From NCBI RefSeq assembly GCF_009467795.1, contig NZ_WIAX01000018.1, positions 1 through 64,000 on the forward strand: DNA of 64,000 bases. Reading direction: 5' to 3'. This document shows positions 7,203-16,045 of this stretch, one piece after another (within the stretch, counting starts at the first letter, position 1; each line of letters begins with the position of its first letter). The notes beneath the pieces were generated by a model, which searched no databases, was not told the DNA's origin, and worked only from the letters and a program-made list of their open reading frames with translations. The translations under genes were made by a program, and so were the position numbers. The stretch is from Nesterenkonia halophila (GTDB lineage Bacteria; Actinomycetota; Actinomycetes; Actinomycetales; Micrococcaceae).

Positions 7203-7235
7203 GCCCCGCCCCCGGCGATGAGCCCGCCCCTCGCA

Positions 7236-8009
7236 TCACGGCGTCGCGCGGCGGATGAGCCCGTAGTCGACGCCGGCCATCACGACGGCGACCAGTCCGG
7301 ACCAGCCCGCCGCGCTCAGCGGGGTCTGTCGACCGAACCAGCCCCAGAAGCCGTCCCACCCGACCGCCTGGACGGTCAGCAGGACGGCGACGACGGTCAG
7401 CACCGTCAGCGTCAGGAGCACCGCCCAGAAGCCCACCACGCCGAACCGCCGGTACAGCATCGTCGCCCCGAAGCCGATCAGCATCAGCATCAGCGCGACC
7501 GCCGCGGCCGTCAGCCCGGCGACCCAGAGACCGTCGGCGACTAGGAACGGCAGCGCATGGCTGTAGGTGTGCATTCCGAGACCGTCGGTGGCCTCTTCCA
7601 GAGCGGCCGCCGCGCCGAAGAGGAGACCGTAGCAGACCGCGATCATCAGGAAGACCAGCAGCGTGCCGAGCAGGTAGACCCGCCGGCTGAAGCTCAGCGC
7701 CAGCGCGAACGGGAAGGTGTGCGAGCCGGAGTAGGCGGCCATGAAGGCCAGACACCAGAGCGCGGCCTGACCGGATCCGGTGTACACCGGATCATCGGGG
7801 CCGGACCCGGCCGGCTCCAGCTGTGCGGCCCAGAGCCCGATGCCCAGCGACAGCGCCCAGGCGCCCCCGAAGACGATCAGCGGGATCCAGATGAGCTGCC
7901 GGTTGACCAGGTGCAGGCGGAAGGCCGCCGGCACCCGGGCCAAGGAGGAGGAGCGGTGTTCGGTCGCCCTCTCCGCCGATGCGGTCTGCGAGGCCATCTC
8001 CACAGTCAT
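7236..8009 (-). CDS. ABC transporter permease (ABC-2 type)
   Basis: A 257-residue membrane protein with six predicted helices. ATG 8009 overlaps the stop of the ATPase gene (TGATG), so the two subunits are translated together; a GTG three bases upstream is an alternative start. With the GntR gene upstream it forms a three-gene operon of the YtrA/YtrB type, which in other Gram-positives responds to cell-envelope stress or antibiotics. The substrate is not visible in the sequence. Confidence 0.85.
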   Translation of the reverse strand: MTVEMASQTASAERATEHRSSSLARVPAAFRLHLVNRQLIWIPLIVFGGAWALSLGIGLWAAQLEPAGSGPDDPVYTGSGQAALWCLAFMAAYSGSHTFPFALALSFSRRVYLLGTLLVFLMIAVCYGLLFGAAAALEEATDGLGMHTYSHALPFLVADGLWVAGLTAAAVALMLMLIGFGATMLYRRFGVVGFWAVLLTLTVLTVVAVLLTVQAVGWDGFWGWFGRQTPLSAAGWSGLVAVVMAGVDYGLIRRATP

Positions 8010-8926
8010 CACGCGTTCCTCTCGTGCTGCTCGCGCTGCCCGCTCTGCCCGTGCTGCTCCGCCTTGGACGTCAGGTGCACCACCAGCTGCTGCAGCGAGA
8101 CCGGCAGCAGGTCCAGGTCCAGCTCGCCCGCGCGCCGTCGCTCGCCGTCGTCGAGCCCGCCGAGGACGGTGGTCCGCGCCGTGCGCCCCATGGCCTCGTG
8201 CTGCAGGACCGTCCGACCCGCGGTGAGCTCGCCGACGGCGTCGGCGCGGCCGACCAGCGTCACTGCACGATCGCGCAGCTGCTCGACCGGCTCGTCGAGC
8301 ACCACCCGACCCTCGTCGAGGAGCACCACATGCTCGATCAGGTGGGCGATCTCGTCGATCAGATGCGAGGAGAGCACGATGGTCCGCGGATGCTCCGCAT
8401 AGTCGGCCAGCAGCCGGTCGTAGAACAGCTGCCGGGCGACGGCGTCGAGCCCCATGTAGGGCTCGTCGAAGAAGGTCACCTCGGCGCGCGAGGCCAGTCC
8501 GATGATCACGCCGACGGCGGAGCGCTGCCCGCGCGACATCTTCTTGATCCGGGTCTTCTCCGGGACCTTGAAGTCCGCGGCGAGCTGCTCGGCGAACTCC
8601 TGGTCCCAGCGCGGGAAGGCCATCGCCGCCGCGGCGAAGGCGTGCGAGGCCCGCGCGTCGTCGATGTACTGCTGCTCCTCGCGGACGAAACAGATCCGCG
8701 GCAGCACCTGCTCGTTCTCATGCGGGTGCTGGCCGAAGACTCTCACGCCCCCGGAGCTCGGCCACTCCTGGGCGGTGATCATCGACATCAGCGTGGTCTT
8801 GCCGGCCCCGTTGCGGCCGAGCAGACCGTGGATGACGTCCTTCTCGAAGCGCACCGAGACGGCGTCCAGCGCCGTGGTGCTGCGGTATCGACGAGTGACC
8901 CCGTCGACCTCGATGACGGCGTTCAT
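8009..8926 (-). CDS. ABC transporter ATP-binding protein
   Basis: A 305-residue ATPase. Walker A is GRNGAGKTT (about residues 37-45), the signature is a variant, MSRGQRSA, in place of LSGGQ, and Walker B is VTFFDEP. The signature variant is common in YtrB-like exporters. The C-terminal 100 residues form an extra domain rich in Asp, Glu and Gln. GGAGGGGAGGGG precedes the ATG. It overlaps the permease start and follows the GntR gene by 55 bases. Confidence 0.9.
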   Translation of the reverse strand: MNAVIEVDGVTRRYRSTTALDAVSVRFEKDVIHGLLGRNGAGKTTLMSMITAQEWPSSGGVRVFGQHPHENEQVLPRICFVREEQQYIDDARASHAFAAAAMAFPRWDQEFAEQLAADFKVPEKTRIKKMSRGQRSAVGVIIGLASRAEVTFFDEPYMGLDAVARQLFYDRLLADYAEHPRTIVLSSHLIDEIAHLIEHVVLLDEGRVVLDEPVEQLRDRAVTLVGRADAVGELTAGRTVLQHEAMGRTARTTVLGGLDDGERRRAGELDLDLLPVSLQQLVVHLTSKAEQHGQSGQREQHERNA

Positions 8927-8981
8927 CTCCCCTCCCCTCCTGTACGACGCCGCGTCTCGGCGTCGTGACTGTCCCTGCCGG

Positions 8982-9386
8982 TCAGCCGGCTCCCCGACCG
9001 GGCACTCCGCGCGCCCGGATCAGCTCGACGACGGTCTCGACGTCGAGGCCGAGGACTCCCGCCTCGGCGAGCATCGGCGCGATGTGGTGGTCGGCGAACT
9101 GCCGGCGCCGCTCGGCGCGGAGCACCTCGCGGGCGCCGTCGGCGACGAACATGCCCAGCCCGCGCCGCTTGACGAGGATGCCGCGGTCGACGAGCAGATT
9201 GATGCCCTTCGCCGCCGTCGCCGGGTTGATCCGGTGAAAGGCGGCGAGCTCGTTCGTCGAGGGGGCGCGCTCGCCCTCCTCCAGCGTCCCGTCCAGCACC
9301 GAGGCCTCGACCTGCTCGGCGATCTGCACGAAGAGTGCCCGCCCCTCGTCCACGGACCCGACCCTCCGATCGCTCGACTCCACCAC
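8982..9386 (-). CDS. GntR-family regulator, YtrA type
   Basis: A 134-residue repressor with one winged-helix domain (about 15-80, including PSTNELAAFHRINPATAAKGINLL) and a short helical tail, as in the YtrA subfamily. It has no effector domain. Translation starts at GTG 9386 or the adjacent GTG 9383. A perfect palindrome lies directly upstream (9390-9421), so it most likely represses its own operon, including the ABC transporter downstream. Confidence 0.88.
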   Translation of the reverse strand: MVESSDRRVGSVDEGRALFVQIAEQVEASVLDGTLEEGERAPSTNELAAFHRINPATAAKGINLLVDRGILVKRRGLGMFVADGAREVLRAERRRQFADHHIAPMLAEAGVLGLDVETVVELIRARGVPGRGAG

Positions 9387-9389
9387 CTT

Positions 9390-9421
9390 CTGTGGTTCAT
9401 TACTCCACTAATGAACCACAG
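9390..9421. promoter_or_regulatory. GntR operator palindrome
   Basis: CTGTGGTTCATTA (9390-9402) and its exact reverse complement (9409-9421) flank six bases. The site begins three bases upstream of the GntR gene and probably overlaps its promoter. This fits an autoregulated YtrA-type operon. Confidence 0.75.
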
Positions 9422-9461
9422 AGGTCCGACGGCGTCAACACTCCTCTGTTCCGCTCGCGGA

Positions 9462-9541
9462 TCGAGTGGCCACGCGTGACGAGAGTGGAACGATTCAGGC
9501 CGCGTTCGGAGGCTCGGACGTCGTCACAAGTGGCCACTCGA
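9462..9541. repeat. Long palindrome 1 (TCGAGTGGCC family)
   Basis: Arms of 21 bp (9462-9482 and 9521-9541, two mismatches) enclose exactly 38 bases. The outer sequence TCGAGTGGCCAC/GTGGCCACTCGA is shared with the palindromes at 27446 and 28686, and in part with 38628. This copy sits in a divergent promoter region between GntR and the phosphatase, so it is not simply a terminator. Confidence 0.8.
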
Positions 9542-9605
9542 CGCCGGGGCCCGCGACGGCGAGGCGGACGTGATCCGTGTCCTGTGCAGAGTCATCGCGC
9601 CTGCG

Positions 9606-9619
9606 TAGGATGAACGGCA
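9606..9619 (+). promoter_or_regulatory. Leaderless promoter of the HAD phosphatase
   Basis: TAGGAT (9606-9611) ends seven bases before the ATG at 9619. The earlier in-frame ATG at 9610 overlaps the hexamer and is therefore unlikely to be the start. Confidence 0.6.
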
Positions 9620-10449
9620 TGAACGGTGACTCTGTGGAATGCTGGCTGACCGACATGGACGGCGTGCTCGTCCGGGAGAACGACGCCCTGCCGGGCGCCG
9701 CCGAGCTGCTCGAGCAGTGGCGCCGCCAGGACTTCCCGTACCTGGTGCTGACCAACAACTCGATCTTCACCGCCCGCGACCTCAGCGCCCGCCTGCGGCA
9801 CTCCGGCCTCGTCGTCCCCGAGGACCGGATCTGGACCTCCGCGCTGGCCACGGCCACCTTCCTCGCCGGACAGATCGACCATGAGCACAACGCCCAGGGC
9901 AGCTGCTACGTGGTCGGCGAGGCCGGGCTGACCACTGCGCTGCACGAGGCCGGGTTCATCATGACCGAGACCGACCCCGACTTCGTCGTCGTCGGCGAGA
10001 CGCGGAACTACAGCTTCGAGGCGATCACCAAGGCCGTGCGGCTGATCAACTCCGGCGCCCGCTTCATCCTCACCAATCCGGACGCCACCGGCCCCAGCCC
10101 GGAGGGCGTGCTTCCGGCCACCGGCGCGATCGCCGCGCTGATCACCAAGGCCACCGGCCGCGACCCCTACGTGGTCGGCAAGCCGAACCCGATGATGTTC
10201 CGGTCGGCGCTGAACCACCTGGGCGCACACTCGATGCAGACGGCGATGATCGGCGACCGCATGGACACCGACATCGTCGCGGGCATGGAGGCGGGCATGC
10301 ACACCATCCTGGTGCTCAGCGGCCTCTCCGACCGGGCGAGCATCGCCGAGTACCCGTTCCGCCCGAACCGCATCATCGACGGCGTCCACGAGCTCCTCGA
10401 CGAGCCGCTGGGCGCCGACGACGACGTCGACCCGCGCGGCTCGGCCTGA
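9619..10449 (+). CDS. HAD-IIA sugar/aryl phosphatase, NagD-like
   Basis: A 276-residue hydrolase. HAD motif I appears as WLTDMDGVL near the N-terminus, motif II as VLTNNS, and the C-terminal part has VGKPNP (catalytic Lys) and MIGDRMDTDI (Mg-binding acids). This is the NagD/4-nitrophenylphosphatase layout with a C2 cap. The likely role is general hydrolysis of nucleotide or sugar phosphates. ATG 9619 is chosen because of the TAGGAT hexamer seven bases before it. The gene stands alone and converges on the MmpL gene. Confidence 0.88.
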   Translation: MNGDSVECWLTDMDGVLVRENDALPGAAELLEQWRRQDFPYLVLTNNSIFTARDLSARLRHSGLVVPEDRIWTSALATATFLAGQIDHEHNAQGSCYVVGEAGLTTALHEAGFIMTETDPDFVVVGETRNYSFEAITKAVRLINSGARFILTNPDATGPSPEGVLPATGAIAALITKATGRDPYVVGKPNPMMFRSALNHLGAHSMQTAMIGDRMDTDIVAGMEAGMHTILVLSGLSDRASIAEYPFRPNRIIDGVHELLDEPLGADDDVDPRGSA

Positions 10450-10517
10450 GGCCCCGCCCGACCCGCCGTCCGCTCAGCAGTCCGGCCGCCTGACCCGGCG
10501 CGCTCACCGGCGGCGGA

Positions 10518-13169
10518 TCAGTCCCGCGCCGCGGAGCCGGAGGAGGTCAGCGCCGGGATCCCGGCATACTCCGGCTCCCGCCGCTCCTCGTCGGCCTCCG
10601 GACCCGCGCCGGGAGCCTGCGGCCCGCCGTCGGCGTCCGAGCCGCCGGATCCGGGCGAGCCGCCGTCGCCGTCGGCGTCGAGCGCACGACGCTCCAGCGC
10701 CGCCCCCTCGACGTCGACGTCGGGCAGCAGCCGATCCAGCCAGCGGGGCAGCCACCAGGCCGCCCGGCCGCAGAGGGTCAGCAGCGCCGGCAGCAGGAGC
10801 AGCCGGACGACGAAGGCGTCGAGCAGCACGCCCAGCGCCAGGCCGAGTCCGATGGACTTGACCATCGGGTCGTCGGTGAAGATGAATCCGGCGAAGACCG
10901 AGCCCATGATCAGCGCCGCGGCGGTGACCACGGAGCGGCCGGCGTGCAGGCCGCGGCGCACGGCCACCTTCGGCGAGGCGCCGTGGACATAGGCCTCCCG
11001 CATCCCCGAGGCGGTGAACAGCTGGTAGTCCATCGCCAGGCCGAAGAGGATGCCGGCGGTGAGGATCGGCAGGAAGGTCAGGATGGGGCCGGGCTCGGTG
11101 ATGCCGAAGACCGGCTGCATCCAGCCCCACTGGAAGACCGCGACGACGCCGCCCAGCCCGGCGGCGTAGGAGCCGACGAAGCCGAGCGTCGCCAGCACCG
11201 GCAGCAGCAGCGAGCGGAAGACCACCACCATCAGCACCAGCGACAGCCCCACGACCAGGCCCAGGTACAGCGGCAGGGCGTCGGCGATGACCTCGGAGAT
11301 GTCGATGTTCGCCGCCGTCATGCCCGCCACGGAGAGCTCGACGCCGGAGACGTCCGAGCCGTCCAGCAGCACGCCGTCGCGCAGGTCGTGGACGAGCTGC
11401 TCGACCTCCTCGGAGGCCGGGCCCTTCTCCGGGATCACCTGGAAGGCGGCGACCGCGTGGTCGTCGTCGACGGCGGCCGGGACCGCCGCGGCGACCTGGT
11501 CGTCGGCGCGCAGCGCCTCGCCGATCGCGATCTGCTGCTCCTGCGCTCCGGCCTCGTCGAGACCGTCGGGCAGGTCGGCGACAGTCAGCAGCGGGCCGTT
11601 GCGCCCCTCGCCGAAGGCCTCCTCCATGGCGCTGTAGGCCTGGTAGGAGGTCGACTCGGCCGGGTCGGAGCTCGCGTCGGGCAGCCCCAGACGCATCGAG
11701 CCCACCGGGATGGCCATGACGGCCAGCGCGAGGACGGCGACGACGCTGATCAGCGCGGCCCGGCCGGTCGGCATGGCGGCGGTGATCGGCGTCCGACGCC
11801 GCGTGCCGATGCTGCGACGCTCACGGCGGCGCAGGATGTGCCGGCCCACCAGCGAGAGCACCGCCGGGGTCATGGTGATCGCCATCAGCACCGCCACGGC
11901 CACGCACGCCGCGCCGATCGAGCCCATCAGGCCCAGGAAGCCGATGCCGGTGACGTTCAGCGCCAGCAGCGCGATGATCACCGTCGCGCCGGCGAAGAGC
12001 ACCGCGTTGCCGGCGGTGCCGGTGGCCAGCGCGATGGATTCGCGCAGCTCGAGGCCGTCCTTCAGCTGGGTGCGATGCCGGTGCAGGATGAACAGCGCAT
12101 AGTCGATGCCCACTGCCAGGCCGAGCATCAGGCCCAGGATCGGGGTCACCGACATCATCTCGACGAAGCCGGAGAGCGACAGCGCCCCGGCGACGCCGAT
12201 GCCCACGCCGATCAGCGCGTTGACCAGCGGCAGCCCCGCACCGACGAAGGTGCCCAGCATGACCAGCAGCACCACCGCGGCGATCATCAGTCCGATCGCC
12301 TCCGTGGGACCGAAGAGCGCCGGCATCTCCATGTCCAGGTCGCCCGAGGGCAGCACTTCGACGCCTTCGATGTCGGCGGCGGTCAGCACGTCGGCGACGT
12401 CGGAGAGGTCCCCCATGCCGACTTCGGCCATCGCCTCGGTGAAGCTGATGCTCAGCACGGCGACGTCGCCGTCGTCGGAGACCATCGACACGCCGGAGGC
12501 CAGGTCCATCATGGCCTCGCCGCGCGCCAGCTCGTCCTGGCCGTCGGCCAGCTCCTCGGCGCCGGAGTCCAGCTCCTCCGCACGGGAGTCCAGCTCCTCG
12601 CGCTGGGCGTCGAGCTCCTCCTGCTGCTGGGCGAACTGCGACTGCATGGCCTCGTAGGAGCCCTGCTGCTGCGCCCCGTCGATCGCGGCGTCGAGCTCCT
12701 CCTGGGCCTGGTCGAGCTGCTCGCGGCCCTGCTCGATCTGCTCGCGGCCGTCGGAGATCTCCTCGCGCGAGTCCTCGATCTCGGTGCGCGACTCGGAGAG
12801 CTGGCCCTGCTGCTCCTGACGGTCCTGCGCGGCGGCGAAGGGATCGGTGACGCCGTCCACGGCCTCGACGGACTCGACCTCCTCGGCGAGGTCGGCGACG
12901 GCGTCCTGCTGCGCGTCGGTGAAGGCCTCGCCGTCGTCGGTGCGCAGCACCGCCGTGGCCGAGCCGCCGGAGACGTCGGGCAGCTCGTCGGCGAGCCGGT
13001 CGGTGACGCGGGTGGTCTCCAGGTCGGGCAGCGAGATCTGATCGGTCAGCTGCCCGCCGAAGGCCAGGAAGGAGGTGACCGCCAGCGCCAGCACCGCGAG
13101 CCAGGCCGCGATGACGGTCTTGGCGCGACGGGCGGCGAGCAGTCCGAGTCGATGCAGCAGAGCAGCCAT
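10518..13169 (-). CDS. MmpL/RND-superfamily membrane protein
   Basis: An 883-residue protein with the MmpL layout: one N-terminal helix, a large extracytoplasmic domain, five helices (about 310-490), a second external domain, and five more helices (about 700-830). The family moves lipids or drugs using proton motive force. The first external domain contains a long coiled coil (about residues 140-240) of repeated EEL/QREELDSRAEEL heptads. GGAGG precedes ATG 13169; a TAGGCT hexamer lies about 65 bases upstream. The TetR gene directly upstream in the same direction is a likely regulator. Confidence 0.9.
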   Translation of the reverse strand: MAALLHRLGLLAARRAKTVIAAWLAVLALAVTSFLAFGGQLTDQISLPDLETTRVTDRLADELPDVSGGSATAVLRTDDGEAFTDAQQDAVADLAEEVESVEAVDGVTDPFAAAQDRQEQQGQLSESRTEIEDSREEISDGREQIEQGREQLDQAQEELDAAIDGAQQQGSYEAMQSQFAQQQEELDAQREELDSRAEELDSGAEELADGQDELARGEAMMDLASGVSMVSDDGDVAVLSISFTEAMAEVGMGDLSDVADVLTAADIEGVEVLPSGDLDMEMPALFGPTEAIGLMIAAVVLLVMLGTFVGAGLPLVNALIGVGIGVAGALSLSGFVEMMSVTPILGLMLGLAVGIDYALFILHRHRTQLKDGLELRESIALATGTAGNAVLFAGATVIIALLALNVTGIGFLGLMGSIGAACVAVAVLMAITMTPAVLSLVGRHILRRRERRSIGTRRRTPITAAMPTGRAALISVVAVLALAVMAIPVGSMRLGLPDASSDPAESTSYQAYSAMEEAFGEGRNGPLLTVADLPDGLDEAGAQEQQIAIGEALRADDQVAAAVPAAVDDDHAVAAFQVIPEKGPASEEVEQLVHDLRDGVLLDGSDVSGVELSVAGMTAANIDISEVIADALPLYLGLVVGLSLVLMVVVFRSLLLPVLATLGFVGSYAAGLGGVVAVFQWGWMQPVFGITEPGPILTFLPILTAGILFGLAMDYQLFTASGMREAYVHGASPKVAVRRGLHAGRSVVTAAALIMGSVFAGFIFTDDPMVKSIGLGLALGVLLDAFVVRLLLLPALLTLCGRAAWWLPRWLDRLLPDVDVEGAALERRALDADGDGGSPGSGGSDADGGPQAPGAGPEADEERREPEYAGIPALTSSGSAARD

Positions 13170-13233
13170 GGGCGGCAGCCTCCGGGGACGAGGTTGAGGC
13201 ACGGAACGGGACGGTCGAGCGACCGCCGCACCC

Positions 13234-13239
13234 AGCCTA
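13234..13239 (-). promoter_or_regulatory. -10 element of the MmpL gene
   Basis: TAGGCT on the minus strand, about 65 bases before the ATG at 13169. This gives the MmpL gene its own promoter separate from the TetR gene upstream. A TGACATTGATT stretch lies near the expected -35 position. Confidence 0.45.
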
Positions 13240-13359
13240 ATACGGCCCGATGCGTCTCGGAAATCAATGTCAGAGAGATCACACCGCCGCACCGCGGAGC
13301 AGCGAGACCCTCCTGCCGTCCCGCGCCCCGTGCCTCGGGATCCCGCGACCCCGCGCCGC

Positions 13360-14040
13360 TCAGCGCAGCGTGGAGTCCAGCACCGTGTCGACCAGCGAAT
13401 GCGCCCAGTTGTCGCCGGGGCGTCCGGTGGAGACGATGCGCAGCAGCAGCGGATCGGTCAGCGCCGCGGACATCGCCTCCGGCACCGTCTCCTCCCGCAG
13501 CCGTCCGGCGGCGCGCTCGGCGGCGATCCGCTCGACCAGCGGGGTGTCCTCCCAGAACCGCGTGGTGGCCAGCAGCTCCTCGTCGGCCGCGCCCGGAGTG
13601 ACCAGCGCCTGCATGATGCTGCGCGCCATCCCGACGGCTTCCTCAGTGAAGACCAGCTCCAGCGTGTCGTCCATCCACTGGTGCAGGTCCGCGCGGAGGT
13701 CCCCGGTGTCCGGCAGCGGGGCGAACTCCATGCGCATATGCCCGGCCAGCAGGGCCTCCAGCACGACGGCGGCCTTGCTCGACCACCAGCGGTAGATGGT
13801 CTGCTTGCCCACGCCGGCCTCGGCGGCGATCCGCTCGATGGTCAGCGAGTCGTAGCCGACCTGCTCGACGTCGAGCAGCCGGGCGACACTGGTGAGCACC
13901 GCCTGATGCGAGGCGACGCTGCGCGGACGGCCGCGACGTGGAGCCTGCTCCGCGTCCACGGCGTCGGGGGCGGAGGAGCCGGCGCACGCGGCCGGGTCCG
14001 GGTCTCGAGTCTCGGTGCTGTGGTCGGTCACGCCGGCCAT
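13360..14040 (-). CDS. TetR-family regulator next to the MmpL gene
   Basis: A 226-residue regulator with a disordered Asp/Ala/Pro-rich N-terminal 35 residues, then the TetR helix-turn-helix (about 45-92, including IERIAAEAGVGKQTIYRWWSSK). The C-terminal half is a TetR ligand domain. It lies 190 bases upstream of the MmpL gene in the same direction, a common pairing. The start is uncertain: ATG 14040 is used here, and GTG 14031 is possible. Confidence 0.85.
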   Translation of the reverse strand: MAGVTDHSTETRDPDPAACAGSSAPDAVDAEQAPRRGRPRSVASHQAVLTSVARLLDVEQVGYDSLTIERIAAEAGVGKQTIYRWWSSKAAVVLEALLAGHMRMEFAPLPDTGDLRADLHQWMDDTLELVFTEEAVGMARSIMQALVTPGAADEELLATTRFWEDTPLVERIAAERAAGRLREETVPEAMSAALTDPLLLRIVSTGRPGDNWAHSLVDTVLDSTLR

Positions 14041-14102
14041 CGTACCGCCGCGGGGAGAGCCGCCACGGGCAGCCTCGCCCGGCGCTCGCCGGCGACTGCG
14101 CC

Positions 14103-14116
14103 CTAGACTGGATCCA
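14103..14116 (+). promoter_or_regulatory. Leaderless promoter of the two-helix membrane protein
   Basis: TAGACT lies six bases before the ATG at 14116, so the transcript probably begins at the start codon and continues into pabB. Confidence 0.55.
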
Positions 14117-14379
14117 TGCCGCATCCACGAGATCCTCGAGCCTCCGACGAGGGATCCGCCCACGACGTCGTGGTCCAGCCGCGCCGCGCCTCCTGGGGCA
14201 CCGTCGTCGCGGGCCTCTGCATCGCCCTGACCGGCGTCCTGCTGATCGATCCGGAGGGCTGGTCGGTGTGGATCTCCATCGTCCAGATCCTCATCGGCGC
14301 GGCGATCACCGCCGACGGCGTGCGCCACCTGATCCGCCGGCGCCGACTGCTCGGCGAGGGGCGAGCCGTCGATGGGTGA
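14116..14379 (+). CDS. Small membrane protein with two helices
   Basis: An 87-residue protein with a polar N-terminus (1-25), two hydrophobic segments (about 28-48 and 52-68) and a basic C-terminal tail, RHLIRRRR. No family name is recognised; similar small proteins are common in actinobacteria. It overlaps the start of pabB by eight bases, so the two are probably co-translated, but this does not establish a link to folate synthesis. Confidence 0.7.
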   Translation: MPHPRDPRASDEGSAHDVVVQPRRASWGTVVAGLCIALTGVLLIDPEGWSVWISIVQILIGAAITADGVRHLIRRRRLLGEGRAVDG

Positions 14380-16012
14380 GCCGCCGGTCGTCCGCGCGCC
14401 CGTCGCCGCCGCCGATCTCGGGGCCGACGGACTGCCCGAGGACCTCGCCGTGGCGCTCTTCGCCCGACTCCGCCCGACGGACGCGGAGGCGACGCCGGCG
14501 GCGCTGCTGGACAGCAGCGACCACGCGACCTCCGGGGCCGGGCCGCGCAGCCGGCGCAGCATCATCGCGCTCTCCCGCGGCCCGCACGCCGTCGACATGC
14601 GCCACCGCGACGGCGTGACCGTCGAGACCACCCCCGACGGCGAGCACCGCACCGAGGAGGGCTTCTTCGCCTGGCTGCGCCGTCGCTGGCCGCACGCCCG
14701 CACAGCCGCCGAGGAGGCCGGAGACGCCGGGGACCCCGGGGGCGCCGACGACGACTCGCCGGACTTCGCCCTGGGCTGGGTCGGCTGGCTGGGCCACGAG
14801 CTCTGGCACGAGCTCGCCCCGCGGCCCGGGCACGGACCGACTCCCGCCGTCGCCGGACGCTCCGCCGCGCCCTCCGCCGAAGATTCCGCCGAGGCCGCCT
14901 CCGGGGCTCCGGCCGAGCCCGAGCCCGACGCTGACGACGCCCGGCTCTTCCGCGCGACGCACGCCGTCGTCGTCGACCATGCCGCCGGCACTGTGGAGCG
15001 ACAGAGCCTCGGCGAGGACCCCGACTGGACGGCCGCCGTCGACGCCGCCGTCGCCGAGGCCGTCGCCGCGGCGCGGCCCGCCGACCGCAGCCCCGGAGGG
15101 GACGACGCGCCCGGTGTGCCGCCGACGGTCGCCGAGCTCGCCGTCCGCGACGCGCGCACCCGCCATCTGGCCGCGATCGACGCGGCGCTGGCCGAGATCC
15201 GCGAGGGCACAACGTACGAGGTCTGCCTGACCACGGCGGTGACCGGCCGCCTGACCGCCGGCGCCGACGGGACCCTGGACGTGCTGGGCCTGTATCGCCG
15301 GCTGCGCACGGCCAACCGGGCGCCGTTCACCCAGATGCTGCGCTTCCCCGGCGCCGACCGCGCGGTGGATCTGCTCTCCACCTCGCCGGAGCGCTTCCTG
15401 AGCCTCTCCGCCGGCGGCACCGCGCGCACCGAGCCGATCAAGGGCACGCGGCCGCGCGGCGTCGACGCCTCCGAGGACGCAGCGCTGGCCGAGGAGCTGG
15501 CCGCCCACCCGAAGGACCGCGCGGAGAACGTGATGATCACCGATCTGGCGCGCAACGACCTGTCGATCCACGCCGAGCCGGGCACGCTGCGCACCGAGCG
15601 GCTCTGCGCGATCGAGAGCTACCCGACGGTGCATCAGATGGTCTCGACGGTCAGCGCCCGCGCGGCCGCGGGCGTCGCCCATGCCGACGTCGTCGCCGCC
15701 GCCTTCCCGCCCGGCTCGATGACCGGGGCGCCGAAGCTCTCCACGCTGGAGATCCTCGAGCGGCTGGAGACCGGCCGACGCGGCCCCTACGCCGGGGTGG
15801 CGGGGTATTTCAGCACCACAGGCGCCGCCGACCTCTCCGTGCTGATCCGCACGCTGGTGCTGGAGCACGACTCCGCACCGGGATCAGCGCGGATGCATCT
15901 GGGCCTCGGCGGGGCCATCGTCGCCGATTCGGATCCCGCCGCGGAATGGGAGGAGATCGTCGCCAAGGCCGCGGGCGTGCTCGGCACGCTCGGGGTGGAC
16001 TTCCCCGGGTGA
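14372..16012 (+). CDS. pabB: Aminodeoxychorismate synthase component I
   Basis: A 546-residue chorismate-using enzyme. The C-terminal chorismate-binding domain (about 270-540) carries PIKGTRPRG. The Lys in PIKGT is typical of PabB, whereas anthranilate synthase has PIAGT. Other family motifs are STSPERF, DLARNDL and GSMTGAPK. With glutamine amidotransferase PabA it makes 4-amino-4-deoxychorismate for folate. PabA is not in the window; pabC is 2.7 kb downstream. The middle (about 110-190) contains an Ala/Glu/Pro-rich insertion that is probably disordered. It overlaps the upstream membrane-protein gene by eight bases. Confidence 0.9.
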   Translation: MGEPPVVRAPVAAADLGADGLPEDLAVALFARLRPTDAEATPAALLDSSDHATSGAGPRSRRSIIALSRGPHAVDMRHRDGVTVETTPDGEHRTEEGFFAWLRRRWPHARTAAEEAGDAGDPGGADDDSPDFALGWVGWLGHELWHELAPRPGHGPTPAVAGRSAAPSAEDSAEAASGAPAEPEPDADDARLFRATHAVVVDHAAGTVERQSLGEDPDWTAAVDAAVAEAVAAARPADRSPGGDDAPGVPPTVAELAVRDARTRHLAAIDAALAEIREGTTYEVCLTTAVTGRLTAGADGTLDVLGLYRRLRTANRAPFTQMLRFPGADRAVDLLSTSPERFLSLSAGGTARTEPIKGTRPRGVDASEDAALAEELAAHPKDRAENVMITDLARNDLSIHAEPGTLRTERLCAIESYPTVHQMVSTVSARAAAGVAHADVVAAAFPPGSMTGAPKLSTLEILERLETGRRGPYAGVAGYFSTTGAADLSVLIRTLVLEHDSAPGSARMHLGLGGAIVADSDPAAEWEEIVAKAAGVLGTLGVDFPG

Positions 16013-16045
16013 CCGGAGCGGGCCGGCGCGGGAGCGGGGGCGTGC

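Noticed and set aside
10944-13601. 885-codon plus-strand frame opposite the MmpL gene
   Set aside because: His/Gln/Asp-rich shadow of a GC-rich gene; the minus strand has the complete RND topology.
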